From NCBI RefSeq assembly GCF_001687305.1, contig NZ_KV700385.1:664523-728522 (forward strand): a stretch of 64,000 nucleotides of DNA. The letters run 5' to 3'. This document shows positions 24,763 to 33,736 of this stretch, piece by piece. Origin of the DNA: Actinomyces vulturis (GTDB lineage: Bacteria > Actinomycetota > Actinomycetes > Actinomycetales > Actinomycetaceae). A program made the translations under genes and the position numbers. Numbering within the stretch: position 1 is the stretch's first letter; every line of letters starts with the position of its first letter. The notes beneath the pieces were generated by a model that saw nothing but the letters and a program-made list of their open reading frames with translations, was not told the origin of the DNA and searched no databases.

Positions 24763-27546
24763 TCAGAGGTCACCGGTGTGCTGCAAGCGGCGCAAACTCA
24801 ACCAGCCAACAGGAATCGGAATCCAGAACGTGACAAGACGGTAGGCCAGAGTTGTCGACAAAGCCACACCGCTGGGGATACCTGCCGTGACCAGACCGCC
24901 GGTGAGCGCCAATTCCACCGGGCCCAAACCACCCGGGGATGGGACTACAGACCCCACCGTATTCGATGCCAAGTAGGTAATAGCCAGCACACTCATTGGT
25001 AGGTCATAACCAAAGGCCCACAAACTTGCGGCAAAAGAGAGGATGTAGGAAACGGACAGAATGAACGTGCCGAGTACACCCAGAGCAAGGCGTCGGGGGT
25101 TCGATAGAACCCAAACCAAGCGTGGCCAAATCTGATGGAACGTGGGACCAATCTTCTTCCAGATGAAGGTGCGTATCTGGGGAACAGCAAGACTAATAGC
25201 CACAATGACCACGAGAACACCGGCACCCGCGAGGACCCAACCGCTAGGCAGGCTCAAACCGCTGGATTGGCCAGTGGTGGCAGCAAGAATCACTAGGAAA
25301 ATCACGGTCACAACGAACTGCACCACTTGAACCAAGGCAACCGTGGCCACGCCAACAGCAGTGGGAACACCTTTGCGATTCAAAAAGCGCAAGTTAATGG
25401 CAGCACCACCCACGCCCGCAGGTGCTACCAGAGAAACCACCGAGGATGCCAAGTGCACTTCAGTGGACTTCCATAACGGCAACTTGATGGGGCAGAAGGC
25501 CACCAAGGCAAGAGCAGCACCCACGTAGGTAGCGATAGAGAAGAAGAGTGCTCCGGCAAGCCACCACATATTGGCGCCGGCAATCGCATGAGAAATTTCC
25601 TCAAAATTCATCTTGCCAAGCACGGTCCATAGGGCTACTACGCCGACGATGACCATGATGACGGTGCGTATCGAGAAGCGAGAGAGCTGAACGGGCTCAG
25701 CATGAGCGGTGGGAACCAGATCAACTAGAGCATCGCGTAGATCCTGAAGGACCTTGCCGCGTTTTCCCATAGCTAGACGTGTCGACCGAGGAAGGACTAC
25801 TGACTGCAGCATAGGAGCGATAGAAGCCAATTGGTCATGATCGAGAATCTCTGACGCTGAGGAAAGTGCTTTTTCCACGCCTACCAAACTGGCCAAAAGA
25901 GCCATCATCTGAGCTAAGTCCATACGCCGACTAAGTTCGGATGAAACAATCTCGCCTTGACCCCAGTCCAGTAGCCATACGCGGTTAGCGCCGTCAAGAA
26001 TGACGGTGGATGATTCGATACTGCGGTGGGCAAGACCTGCGGCGTGAGCACGGCGCAACTGTTCCCAGGCATCGTGGAGCACATCATCAGTCAGGCGATC
26101 ACCGCAGTCAGCAAATGCCACCGGCTGAGAAATATGGTCATGGACCAAGAGCATCGAATCGCCTGCCTCAGCCATACCATTGAGGCCCGGGGTGCGTACG
26201 CCAGCACGGCGGGCAGCGAGGATAAGTAGCGCCGTGTGTTCAGCAGCCGCACGCACCGTGATATCGCGTGAGGGGGACAGTCCTTTCATACGGATGGTGT
26301 CCCACATAGTGGAGAGGAAACCTGCCACCTGGCTGTCGGCGTCGAGAACAGTTACATCGCGGCGCGTACCGCTGGTATCCCAGACGGCATACAGTCGGTG
26401 AGCACTTTCGTGGCCACTAATGAGGGCGGAGGAATGGGCAGCCTTGAGAAGTTCCTGGCAGCCAAGCGACTCATCCGGTTCGATTTCCGGCAGGTCATCC
26501 AATAGATCTCCGGGAGAATTAACAATAGGAAGATCTTTGTTCTCTTCCTGCGCTTTGAGGGATTGCTCAATAAGTGCATCCTCATCAACCTTGTCATCAA
26601 GGTTGATGGTGGGAGGTGCAGGGGTCTCACGAACCTGCTCGGTGTAACCCACGGGGACGGTGGTACGCACAGTCCAGGCTTGAATGGAAGTGGTGGAATC
26701 CATGCGGACCACGCGGTCCACATCGATGCCTGCGCGGCGAAGACCGCGAATAAGAGCCAGCCCAGCGGCACGGTCATCGTCAGCGCCAAAAATGTAGCGA
26801 ATAGCCAAACCTACCGCACGGCCAATCAAGATTGAGATTAGTGCACCAGGAAGCGTGAGGGCGCCACGAAGAACAGCTAAACCGATAACAATCCACGCGA
26901 AAGCCCATCCGGTACGAATAAGGGGAGAAGCGCGGCGTTCACCAGCCCCTGTCAAAATACCGGATAGGGAAGCGTAGACAGTGGAAAAACCAACAGTGGT
27001 ATGCCATGCGGCTGACGGTGTGAGGCCAATGATGAGAGGAATAGGACCCCACCGTTCGATAAGCCAAATTAATCCGCCAGTCACCGCATAAGCGATGACA
27101 GAGGCTAATCCTGCTTGCAGGGCACTGCGCCAGGATTTACGTACCAGACGGTCAACGATGACGGCCACCGGCAAGATAAAGGTGGTCAACCCTTCTAAAG
27201 CTTGGAGAGGGAAGAGAAGGACTCGTCGTAACACCACAGCTAGAGCATTTTGGACGTCTTGGGTGACGCCTGTGGTGGTCTGATGGCCGTAGATGGCCAA
27301 GATCATCAAGGACACAATGCCGATGCTGGTGACGATGAGTTCAACAAGATCCTCGGTACGCCGTACACGTGTGCGAGGAGAGTCCACGAGTGTGGCCGAG
27401 TTGATCGGATGAGCAGGCTTGACTGGTACCGCTGCTGCGGCCATACCAATACGTGGAATACCCACAGGAGATGTACTAGGTGCGGCCTGTTCGGCCTTGT
27501 GAGGTGCTGAGCGCGGTGGGGCAGGGGTGGGCTGCTCAATCGTCAT
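24763..27546 (-). CDS. Flippase-like protein with embedded pseudokinase-like segment (LPG synthase TM family)
   Basis: A 927-residue protein. Residues about 65-270 hold several membrane helices. Residues about 380-590 are soluble and resemble a degraded Ser/Thr or aminoglycoside kinase: LAHRSIESSTVIL where active kinases have HRD..N, and LLDWGQGE in place of DFG. The C-terminal 300 residues carry eight or so helices of the LPG_synthase_TM/UPF0104 type. No GNAT-like synthase domain is present, so it is not a full MprF. TAGACT ends 7 bases before the ATG (leaderless type). Possibly a lipid or polyprenyl-linked flippase controlled by its kinase-like part. Confidence 0.75.
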   Translation of the reverse strand: MTIEQPTPAPPRSAPHKAEQAAPSTSPVGIPRIGMAAAAVPVKPAHPINSATLVDSPRTRVRRTEDLVELIVTSIGIVSLMILAIYGHQTTTGVTQDVQNALAVVLRRVLLFPLQALEGLTTFILPVAVIVDRLVRKSWRSALQAGLASVIAYAVTGGLIWLIERWGPIPLIIGLTPSAAWHTTVGFSTVYASLSGILTGAGERRASPLIRTGWAFAWIVIGLAVLRGALTLPGALISILIGRAVGLAIRYIFGADDDRAAGLALIRGLRRAGIDVDRVVRMDSTTSIQAWTVRTTVPVGYTEQVRETPAPPTINLDDKVDEDALIEQSLKAQEENKDLPIVNSPGDLLDDLPEIEPDESLGCQELLKAAHSSALISGHESAHRLYAVWDTSGTRRDVTVLDADSQVAGFLSTMWDTIRMKGLSPSRDITVRAAAEHTALLILAARRAGVRTPGLNGMAEAGDSMLLVHDHISQPVAFADCGDRLTDDVLHDAWEQLRRAHAAGLAHRSIESSTVILDGANRVWLLDWGQGEIVSSELSRRMDLAQMMALLASLVGVEKALSSASEILDHDQLASIAPMLQSVVLPRSTRLAMGKRGKVLQDLRDALVDLVPTAHAEPVQLSRFSIRTVIMVIVGVVALWTVLGKMNFEEISHAIAGANMWWLAGALFFSIATYVGAALALVAFCPIKLPLWKSTEVHLASSVVSLVAPAGVGGAAINLRFLNRKGVPTAVGVATVALVQVVQFVVTVIFLVILAATTGQSSGLSLPSGWVLAGAGVLVVIVAISLAVPQIRTFIWKKIGPTFHQIWPRLVWVLSNPRRLALGVLGTFILSVSYILSFAASLWAFGYDLPMSVLAITYLASNTVGSVVPSPGGLGPVELALTGGLVTAGIPSGVALSTTLAYRLVTFWIPIPVGWLSLRRLQHTGDL

Positions 27547-27553
27547 GTGTGTC

Positions 27554-27559
27554 AGTCTA
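27554..27559 (-). promoter_or_regulatory. Leaderless -10 box TAGACT
   Basis: Ends 7 bases before the ATG of the flippase-like gene. No SD is present. Confidence 0.5.
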
Positions 27560-27592
27560 CGGTGAGTGTATGGAAAACCGTTGATGCCACAA

Positions 27593-27633
27593 GGTTGGGG
27601 GCGGTGCGGGCAAAGCCCGCACCGCCCCCAACC
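27593..27633 (-). terminator. Strong hairpin after the OmpA-domain lipoprotein gene
   Basis: Perfect 19-base arms (27593-27611, 27615-27633) around AAA. No long U-run follows. Confidence 0.75.
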
Positions 27634-27655
27634 TCAGGAGGTGTGATGTAAAGTC

Positions 27656-29284
27656 TCAGCCAGTCACCTTGACGCCGGTGACTCGGAAGGGGGCCACATA
27701 GTCAGTGTATTCATTGGGCTCCTGGTTCATGTCGATGATGAGTTCATCGCCGTCTTTATCGGTATAGAGGGAAGAGAAGCGATAGTACTCATCGGTGCGC
27801 AGACCAAGAGTCGGCAGCATGTCGGTGGCGTAAGCATGAGACTTGGAGGTCCGCATATAGGCAAGTGGGTATTCGCGTTCCTCAGCAGTCAATAGAGCAA
27901 TGGGTGCAGCGGTTTCGGTGTTGGAACTCAGATCCGTGGGGTAGCGAACGCCGGTGGAGTTGAAGGCGGTGTACACCATGGCTCCGCCTCCGGTCGAGGT
28001 TACGCCCGTGGTGCCGTAATCGACTACGACGTACTTGCCGACGCGGCGAGCACCAAGGACCTCGAACTTGAGGGTGCCATCATGGTAGGTCTTGAGAGTC
28101 AGCGGAGTGCCCATGGGGGCTGCTAGGGCGGGGGCGGCCGGCAGGTCAGTGCCGCTAGCAATGACCGGTGCAGATGTGGGGGTCTTGTTGGCATCGATGA
28201 CGATTTCCACGCGGCGGTTAGCAGCGCGTGATGCGTCATCAGTTTCTTGAACGGCAGGTTTGCTGGAGCCCTTACCTTCGATAATGACATTAAAGGCGTT
28301 GAGGTCTGTGTCCTTACCGAGCTGATCAGCAACGGCCTGGGCGCGGGCTACAGATAGTTCCTGGTTGTGTGCATCGTCACCCACGCTGTCAGTGTGACCG
28401 GTGATGGTCATGGTGCCGCCACCGTATTGATCGAGGGAGTCAGAGAGTTTCTTCAAACTGTTGATGGCAGCGGGGGAGAGTGTGGAGGAGTCCACGTCGA
28501 AGAACACGTCAGAACCGAGGTTGATGGTAACGCGGTTACCGTCTACCACACTAGAGGACTCACCTTCCGGTGCTTCGGTGAAGGGAATCATGTCAGCGAT
28601 GACTTCACCTTTGCCGTCGAAGCCGGCAGCTTTCCAGGCAGCGTTTACATCGAATCCGGCATCGGCTGCAGCAACCACGGGGATGTTTTCGATCAGGCCG
28701 TAGGTGGGCAGGATGAATGCGAAGGTGTCGCCTTCCATGGCGGGGAAGGTGACGGCTAAGGCATTGACATTGTCTGCGTCTGCGCTGTCTTCAGGAAGAC
28801 TGCTGGTGGATTCAGCAATCTTTCCGGTCCCGAGGTTGATCAGGCGGCAGTCAGTGCCGGTGTATGCGCCATCGGAGTTGAAATCACGGCCACGCAGCCA
28901 GTAGTTGGTCTGGTAGTCAACCCAGGTGTCTTTGATGAATGCGCCATTGACAGTCCATGCTAGGCGGACCAGGGTGCCGCGTTCGTCAGTGACGGCAGGA
29001 CCTACGGCGTAGGTGACGTTGAGGTTCATGACCTTGGTGTCCACTTTGATGGCCTTGGGCACCATGAGTTCAGAAGCGTCAGTGAGGTAGGTGGCAGGGA
29101 TAGCCTCATTGCCATTGCGCTTGATAGCACCTGAATCTTCTTCGGGAGTGGCGGACTCTTCTTCATGCTGTGTCGATGAAGTCGTGGAATCATCGCCATC
29201 TTCACAAGCAGCGAGAACGGGAAAAGTCATGCTCAACGCGAGTGCGCTCAGAGCGTGACGGCGTGTCAGCATAGGGCGGGACAT
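27656..29284 (-). CDS. Lipoprotein with OmpA-like peptidoglycan-binding domain
   Basis: A 542-residue exported lipoprotein: twin-arginine-like TRRHALS, lipobox LAAC with Cys27, then an acidic, Ser-rich linker. Residues about 258-375 form an OmpA_C-like domain (VFFDVDSSTLSP, ITGHTDSVG, LSVARAQAVADQL, ANRRVEIVI) that binds peptidoglycan. Residues about 55-230 and 400-542 are unassigned beta-rich regions that look like copies of a similar fold. GAGGAG lies 6 bases before the ATG. In a cell without outer membrane it probably ties membrane to wall. Monocistronic. Confidence 0.85.
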   Translation of the reverse strand: MSRPMLTRRHALSALALSMTFPVLAACEDGDDSTTSSTQHEEESATPEEDSGAIKRNGNEAIPATYLTDASELMVPKAIKVDTKVMNLNVTYAVGPAVTDERGTLVRLAWTVNGAFIKDTWVDYQTNYWLRGRDFNSDGAYTGTDCRLINLGTGKIAESTSSLPEDSADADNVNALAVTFPAMEGDTFAFILPTYGLIENIPVVAAADAGFDVNAAWKAAGFDGKGEVIADMIPFTEAPEGESSSVVDGNRVTINLGSDVFFDVDSSTLSPAAINSLKKLSDSLDQYGGGTMTITGHTDSVGDDAHNQELSVARAQAVADQLGKDTDLNAFNVIIEGKGSSKPAVQETDDASRAANRRVEIVIDANKTPTSAPVIASGTDLPAAPALAAPMGTPLTLKTYHDGTLKFEVLGARRVGKYVVVDYGTTGVTSTGGGAMVYTAFNSTGVRYPTDLSSNTETAAPIALLTAEEREYPLAYMRTSKSHAYATDMLPTLGLRTDEYYRFSSLYTDKDGDELIIDMNQEPNEYTDYVAPFRVTGVKVTG

Positions 29285-29425
29285 GGGGTACTCCTCTGTA
29301 TGGGGGACATACCAACATGTAGTCGGAGTGTCATCGTGGCAGGTCCGTCAGCGTTCATGACGAGCGCTGCATTATCGTGAGTTAAGTGTGCCTGGAATAT
29401 CCTTGAATAATCAATGAAAGGTATC

Positions 29426-29456
29426 GGGGAGTGCTCCCCACTGTGAATACCAGTGG
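29426..29456 (-). terminator. Two overlapping hairpins downstream of copA
   Basis: GGGGAG-TG-CTCCCC (29426-29439) and CCACTG/CAGTGG (29438-29456) cannot both form fully. One probably ends the copper operon; a TTTCATT follows on the minus strand. Confidence 0.45.
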
Positions 29457-29504
29457 AAATAGAGACGAGATGACCCTCATCGAAAAAGCAGGTCAGTTCT
29501 GTTA

Positions 29505-31994
29505 TTAACGACCTGCACGGTTTAAGCGCAGAGAGTTACTCACCACGATGACTGAGGAGCATGCCATGGCTGCACCGGCAATCATGGGGTTGAGCAGTCC
29601 AGCAATCGCCAGTGGGATGGCTGCGACGTTATAGGCGAAAGCCCAGAAAAGATTCTGTTTAATGATGCGTAGTGTCGCCCTCGAAATATCGATAGCGGTC
29701 ACAACTGCAGCAAGGTCAGAACGCATGAGGGTGATATCAGCAGCATGGCGGGCCACATCGGTTCCGCTTCCCATAGCAAAACCCAAGCCTTGCTGGCCTG
29801 CCTGAGCTAGTGCCGCGGCGTCATTGACACCGTCACCTACCATGGCTACAACGTGTCCCTGCTCTTGTAACTGAGCTACTACATCACGCTTATCTCCGGG
29901 AAGGACACCGCTGCGCACTTGATCGGGGGAGAGGCCCACGCGCTCAGCGACCCACAAGGCTGCCTGTGAGTGGTCACCGGTCAGCATGAGCGGTTTAAGG
30001 CCACGGGTACGAAGATCCGCTATTGCTTGAGGAGATGACTGACGAATCTCATCGCGCACATCAATTACACCAATACCGCATAAGTGGCCTTCTGTGCCTG
30101 CAGCGAGGAGAACCGTACTTGCGCCGTCATGTTGTGAAGTATCAATAGACTGCTGTGCCCAAGAAAAGTCGATGCCATCAGCCTGCATCCATGCGGGGCT
30201 TCCAGCTCGGACAATTCCGGTGGTTCCCTGGAAAACACTGGCAAGCGGATGGGTATCATCAACAGTGACTGTGGCCTGAAGGCCGCGTCCATCGATGGTC
30301 TGGATATCCGACAGGTTAACCTGGTGTACCAATTCCTCATTACTGCTAACTGCACTGGACACGGTGCCCGACTCGGTATCGGTGCCACGAGCAGGGAGGC
30401 TAGTAGCAGAGGGAGCAACCGTGTCAGATGATTCTGCGTCAGGTGTGAGAGCATCACGGTGAGCGCGAACGATAGCCTGCGCAATGGGGTGAGAGGAATG
30501 CGATTCCAAAGCCCCGGCGATACTGAGTAATGTTGCTTTATCCAATTCACCACCAGGGTGAACCAGGGTGGAAGCCACACTCATATTTCCAGCAGTAATG
30601 GTGCCGGTCTTATCCATAACAACTGTGTCAATCTGACGGGTGGATTCTAAAACCTCAGGACCGGAAATAATGATGCCAAGTTTTGCTGCACGTCCACTTC
30701 CCACAAGAAGGGCGGTGGGAGTAGCAAGCCCCAGAGCGCACGGACAAGCAATAACCAGAACGGCTACTGCCGCGGTGAATGCTGCGCTGGTGGGCTGACC
30801 AACAATCAGCCATCCGGCCAGAGTAAGCGCGCTGAGCACAAGAACAACGGGAACGAATACGGCACTGACGCGATCAGCCAGACGAGCGATCGGTGCTTTG
30901 CCTTCCTGGGCTGCGGTCACCATCTGGGTAATCTGCGCTAGGGTCGTTCCGGCTCCCACACGGGTTGCCCGCACGTCAATAGAACCGCTGGTGACAATCG
31001 TGGCGCCAGTTACTTCATCGCCGATTGTGACATCGACCGGCATACTTTCACCTGTCACCATGGATGCATCGACGCTGCCACTGCCAGCAATGACCTCACC
31101 ATCGGTGGGGATTTTTTCGCCATTGAGTACGCGCATGACATCACCAACGCGCACCTCGTCCACACCTACGTTGCGAGTCACTGAGCCATCAACGATGCGT
31201 GCCGTGGTTGCCCCAAGTTCCATCAGACTGCGAAGAGCATCTCCTGCGCGACGCCGGCTCCTCGCCTCAGCATAGCGGCCTGCCAAGAGGAACGTGGTCA
31301 CCCAGGCAGCAGATTCAAAGTAGATATGAGCCCCAGCGGTCTGGTGAGCCGGCATGAATTCCATGGGCATGGTCATGCCGAGTTTCCCTGCCCCACCCCA
31401 GATCAGTGCCCACAAACTCCACAGGGTGGAGGCAATAACGCCCAGGGAGACCAGGGTATCCATGGTGGCGCTTCCGTGTCGCCCAGCCTTAAATGCAGCA
31501 ACGTGGAATGGTGCTGCACACCAGATGGCAACAGGAAGTGTGAGCGCAGCACTCACCCACTGCCAGCCAGTGAACTGGAATGCTGGAACCATCGCCAGAG
31601 CCATGACGGGTACGGACAGCACGAATGCCACAACGAGGCGAACTCCCAGGTCATGAGTGCGCTCAGGAGAGGTGTGTGAAGGCTGCTCGTCAGAATCGTG
31701 AGGAGTTTCCACATCAATAAGGCTGGCGGTATATCCAGCCTTTTCGATGGTGGCAATAACATCCTCGGCACTTAGCGTGGAGGGAATTGTGACCCGAGCA
31801 GATTCGGTGGCGAGATTGACGTTGGCCTCAACCCCAGGAAGTTTGCGCAGTTTTTTCTCAACACGTCCCACGCAGGAGGCGCACGTCATCCCACCGATGC
31901 TGACATTGACGTGAGTGACGTTAGTGGCATCGGGGAGAGAAGCGAGATGCTCAGATGAAGTGGTGGCGGAGGAGTGTGATTCGGAGGTGCTCAC
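29505..31994 (-). CDS. copA: Copper-exporting P1B-type ATPase
   Basis: An 829-residue membrane pump that expels Cu(I). It has one N-terminal heavy-metal domain (GMTCASCVG), eight predicted helices, TGES in the actuator domain, the CPC metal site (CPCALGLATPT), DKTGTIT phosphorylation site and GDGVNDAAAL hinge. A loose Ser/Thr-rich insert of about 40 residues lies in the nucleotide-binding domain. The GTG start overlaps the stop of the chaperone gene (GTGA). No CsoR or CopY regulator is nearby. Confidence 0.95.
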   Translation of the reverse strand: MSTSESHSSATTSSEHLASLPDATNVTHVNVSIGGMTCASCVGRVEKKLRKLPGVEANVNLATESARVTIPSTLSAEDVIATIEKAGYTASLIDVETPHDSDEQPSHTSPERTHDLGVRLVVAFVLSVPVMALAMVPAFQFTGWQWVSAALTLPVAIWCAAPFHVAAFKAGRHGSATMDTLVSLGVIASTLWSLWALIWGGAGKLGMTMPMEFMPAHQTAGAHIYFESAAWVTTFLLAGRYAEARSRRRAGDALRSLMELGATTARIVDGSVTRNVGVDEVRVGDVMRVLNGEKIPTDGEVIAGSGSVDASMVTGESMPVDVTIGDEVTGATIVTSGSIDVRATRVGAGTTLAQITQMVTAAQEGKAPIARLADRVSAVFVPVVLVLSALTLAGWLIVGQPTSAAFTAAVAVLVIACPCALGLATPTALLVGSGRAAKLGIIISGPEVLESTRQIDTVVMDKTGTITAGNMSVASTLVHPGGELDKATLLSIAGALESHSSHPIAQAIVRAHRDALTPDAESSDTVAPSATSLPARGTDTESGTVSSAVSSNEELVHQVNLSDIQTIDGRGLQATVTVDDTHPLASVFQGTTGIVRAGSPAWMQADGIDFSWAQQSIDTSQHDGASTVLLAAGTEGHLCGIGVIDVRDEIRQSSPQAIADLRTRGLKPLMLTGDHSQAALWVAERVGLSPDQVRSGVLPGDKRDVVAQLQEQGHVVAMVGDGVNDAAALAQAGQQGLGFAMGSGTDVARHAADITLMRSDLAAVVTAIDISRATLRIIKQNLFWAFAYNVAAIPLAIAGLLNPMIAGAAMACSSVIVVSNSLRLNRAGR

Positions 31995-32236
31995 TCGTCG
32001 CGCTCGATAGCAACGAGGGTGTAATCGCCTGCTTCGTCGATTGCCTCTTCAAGAGCAGCATCATCGAGCACCACATCGGAGACAACCGTGACGGAGGACT
32101 GGCCACCCTTGACCAGGATGACCTCAACGTTCTTCACGCCGTCAACAGCGGTGAGTTCCTCGGTGACATGTGCGGCGCAGTGACCACAGGTCATTCCTTC
32201 AACCTTCAGCACGGTGGTGCGATCGATGTCAGCCAT
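31991..32236 (-). CDS. copZ: Copper chaperone (heavy-metal-associated domain)
   Basis: An 81-residue single HMA domain with GMTCGHCAAHV, whose two cysteines bind Cu(I) and hand it to the ATPase encoded next. ATG at 32236 has AAGGA 5-6 bases upstream. It is coupled to copA by a 4-base overlap. Confidence 0.93.
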   Translation of the reverse strand: MADIDRTTVLKVEGMTCGHCAAHVTEELTAVDGVKNVEVILVKGGQSSVTVVSDVVLDDAALEEAIDEAGDYTLVAIERDE

Positions 32237-32572
32237 GAGGATCCTTCTTCCTACTACCAATGTCACGGCCTCAATAAAGAAACCGTGGTGATTACCGTCT
32301 AGCATAACGATGGGGAGTCGGCAATTATTCCTTCTGTGAGCAATGATTCAGAGCATCACGATGAGATGACGGTGTGGAAAACACTATCCGCTCACCCGTC
32401 GTCGAAACCGGGGAAAACTCCCCAAACCGTTTAGCGTGCTTCTTTCTGCCCGTAAACTGACGGAACAAGAACCCACTTAGTCAGTGACCATCAACGCGAT
32501 GGCCAGCCACACCGGTGAAGCCTCAATGTGACAGTCACTCACTGGCCCGGAATGCCTAGACACACTAGGCAC
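32237..32572. other. Intergenic region between copZ and a membrane-protein gene
   Basis: Holds the divergent promoters. A GGGGA/TCCCC hairpin lies at about 32411-32425. No copper-operator consensus that I recognise and no gene. Confidence 0.5.
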
Positions 32573-32593
32573 ATGAGTATGCGAAGGAGGTAG
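32573..32593 (+). CDS. Possible leaderless six-codon upstream ORF
   Basis: CACACT (32561-32566) ends 6 bases before an ATG that opens a six-codon frame (MSMRRR, Arg codons CGA-AGG-AGG). The two AGG codons are at the same time the Shine-Dalgarno sequence of the TTG-started gene at 32598, and the stop codon TAG lies 4 bases before that TTG. Could be chance; if translated it would couple or attenuate the downstream gene. Confidence 0.3.
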   Translation: MSMRRR

Positions 32594-32597
32594 TCTC

Positions 32598-33203
32598 TTG
32601 TTTCCTACGAACGAGTCCTGGAAAGGAGTCGGCTGGCTCCCCTCCATGGTGATTGTCATCGTCGCTATCACCCTGCCTGTGGTGGGTGACCGAATGTATG
32701 CACTCAACGCCGAACTTGAAGACGGCCTCTCCCTCGGAATCATCCTCATCTACCCCATCACCATTCTGATCCCCTTAGGCATTGCCTCACTTCTTGCCGC
32801 TATGGCGACATCAGCCCGAGGCCGGTGGACATATGGATGGTTGACAGCGATCTTGCTCGTTGCTCAAACCGTAGTGTTTTTCCTGCTCTCAATGACCACA
32901 GATCCCTACCACGGGAAGAGTTCATCAACGCTTGTTGAGCGATTCGGCCTGAATTTCATTAGTCATTCGTGGGGCGTGCTCGTCATTGTTCTGTTCCTCT
33001 TGCCTGAGGTCATCATCGGGGTCTCAGCAGTTGAAGTGTCCACCAGTGTTTCGAAGAAAAAGCAACAAGATCGACAATGGTTAGCCGCGCAGCAAGCCCC
33101 CAACCTCGGGCTTAATCCTCAGTATGGACACATGCCCCAGCAAGGATTACCGCAGCAGCCGTATTCGCCTCCCCCAGGATATGACCCGTACTGTCAGCGC
33201 TGA
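32598..33203 (+). CDS. Small membrane protein with Pro/Gln-rich tail
   Basis: A 201-residue protein with four predicted helices (about 12-32, 45-68, 78-100, 120-142) and a cytoplasmic C-terminal tail rich in Gln, Pro and Tyr. Start is TTG, chosen because AGGAGG lies 7-8 bases upstream and no ATG is available before the first helix. I recognise no family. The tail resembles that of the LRV protein encoded nearby, suggesting similar protein-protein contacts. Confidence 0.7.
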   Translation: MFPTNESWKGVGWLPSMVIVIVAITLPVVGDRMYALNAELEDGLSLGIILIYPITILIPLGIASLLAAMATSARGRWTYGWLTAILLVAQTVVFFLLSMTTDPYHGKSSSTLVERFGLNFISHSWGVLVIVLFLLPEVIIGVSAVEVSTSVSKKKQQDRQWLAAQQAPNLGLNPQYGHMPQQGLPQQPYSPPPGYDPYCQR

Positions 33204-33286
33204 CGAACGTCAGGATCTAGCCACTTACTCATTGATGAGGGTGCGCTTGGTGATGCTGAGTTGAGAGAGGCCAAACCTCTGCGCAT

Positions 33287-33736
33287 CTACCGGCGAGGAA
33301 AACCCTTCCTATTGTCTGCGCCATGTGGCGTGGGCAGTGAACGAAGCACCAACATGGCGAAAGTTGCCCCACCCACAACATACCAGGGCAAGTCACCCGC
33401 ACTAAACGTTGTACCGAGAACTAGCGCAAACAGTCGAGAAATCTGGGCAAGAGATGCGGGAATAGGCGTTAACTGGAATAACTCCACGCCCACACCAATC
33501 GCGCTCGCGGCCACTCCATAACTCCAGAAAGGCCAACGCTGACTCAAGGCGCGAGAAACCATGGCGAGGACCCAACCTACCATCCAGGTCCACAACACAG
33601 TACCTGCCGCATCGGTGCCCGGAAGAGGGCGAAGAAACTGAACACCAACCCCGAGTGCGATGGTGAGAAGCGCGCCGATGATAAGCCACGGCCATGGCCA
33701 TAACCTTTCACCGGCTTGATGAACTGATGCTGTCAT
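33287..33736 (-). CDS. DUF2809-like small membrane protein
   Basis: A 149-residue protein with four hydrophobic segments, ending in a short basic tail. The GVELFQL and GTTFSAGDLPWYVVG segments match DUF2809 proteins of unknown function. Its ATG overlaps the TAA of the preceding LRV gene (TAATG), so translation is coupled. Confidence 0.72.
   Translation of the reverse strand: MTASVHQAGERLWPWPWLIIGALLTIALGVGVQFLRPLPGTDAAGTVLWTWMVGWVLAMVSRALSQRWPFWSYGVAASAIGVGVELFQLTPIPASLAQISRLFALVLGTTFSAGDLPWYVVGGATFAMLVLRSLPTPHGADNRKGFPRR

Noticed and set aside
29426-32572. CsoR- or CopY-type operator for the copper genes
   Set aside because: Neither the GC-rich CsoR dyad nor a TACAnnTGTA site is visible upstream of copZ. 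The GGGGA/TCCCC hairpin near 32411 is too far and too short to claim.
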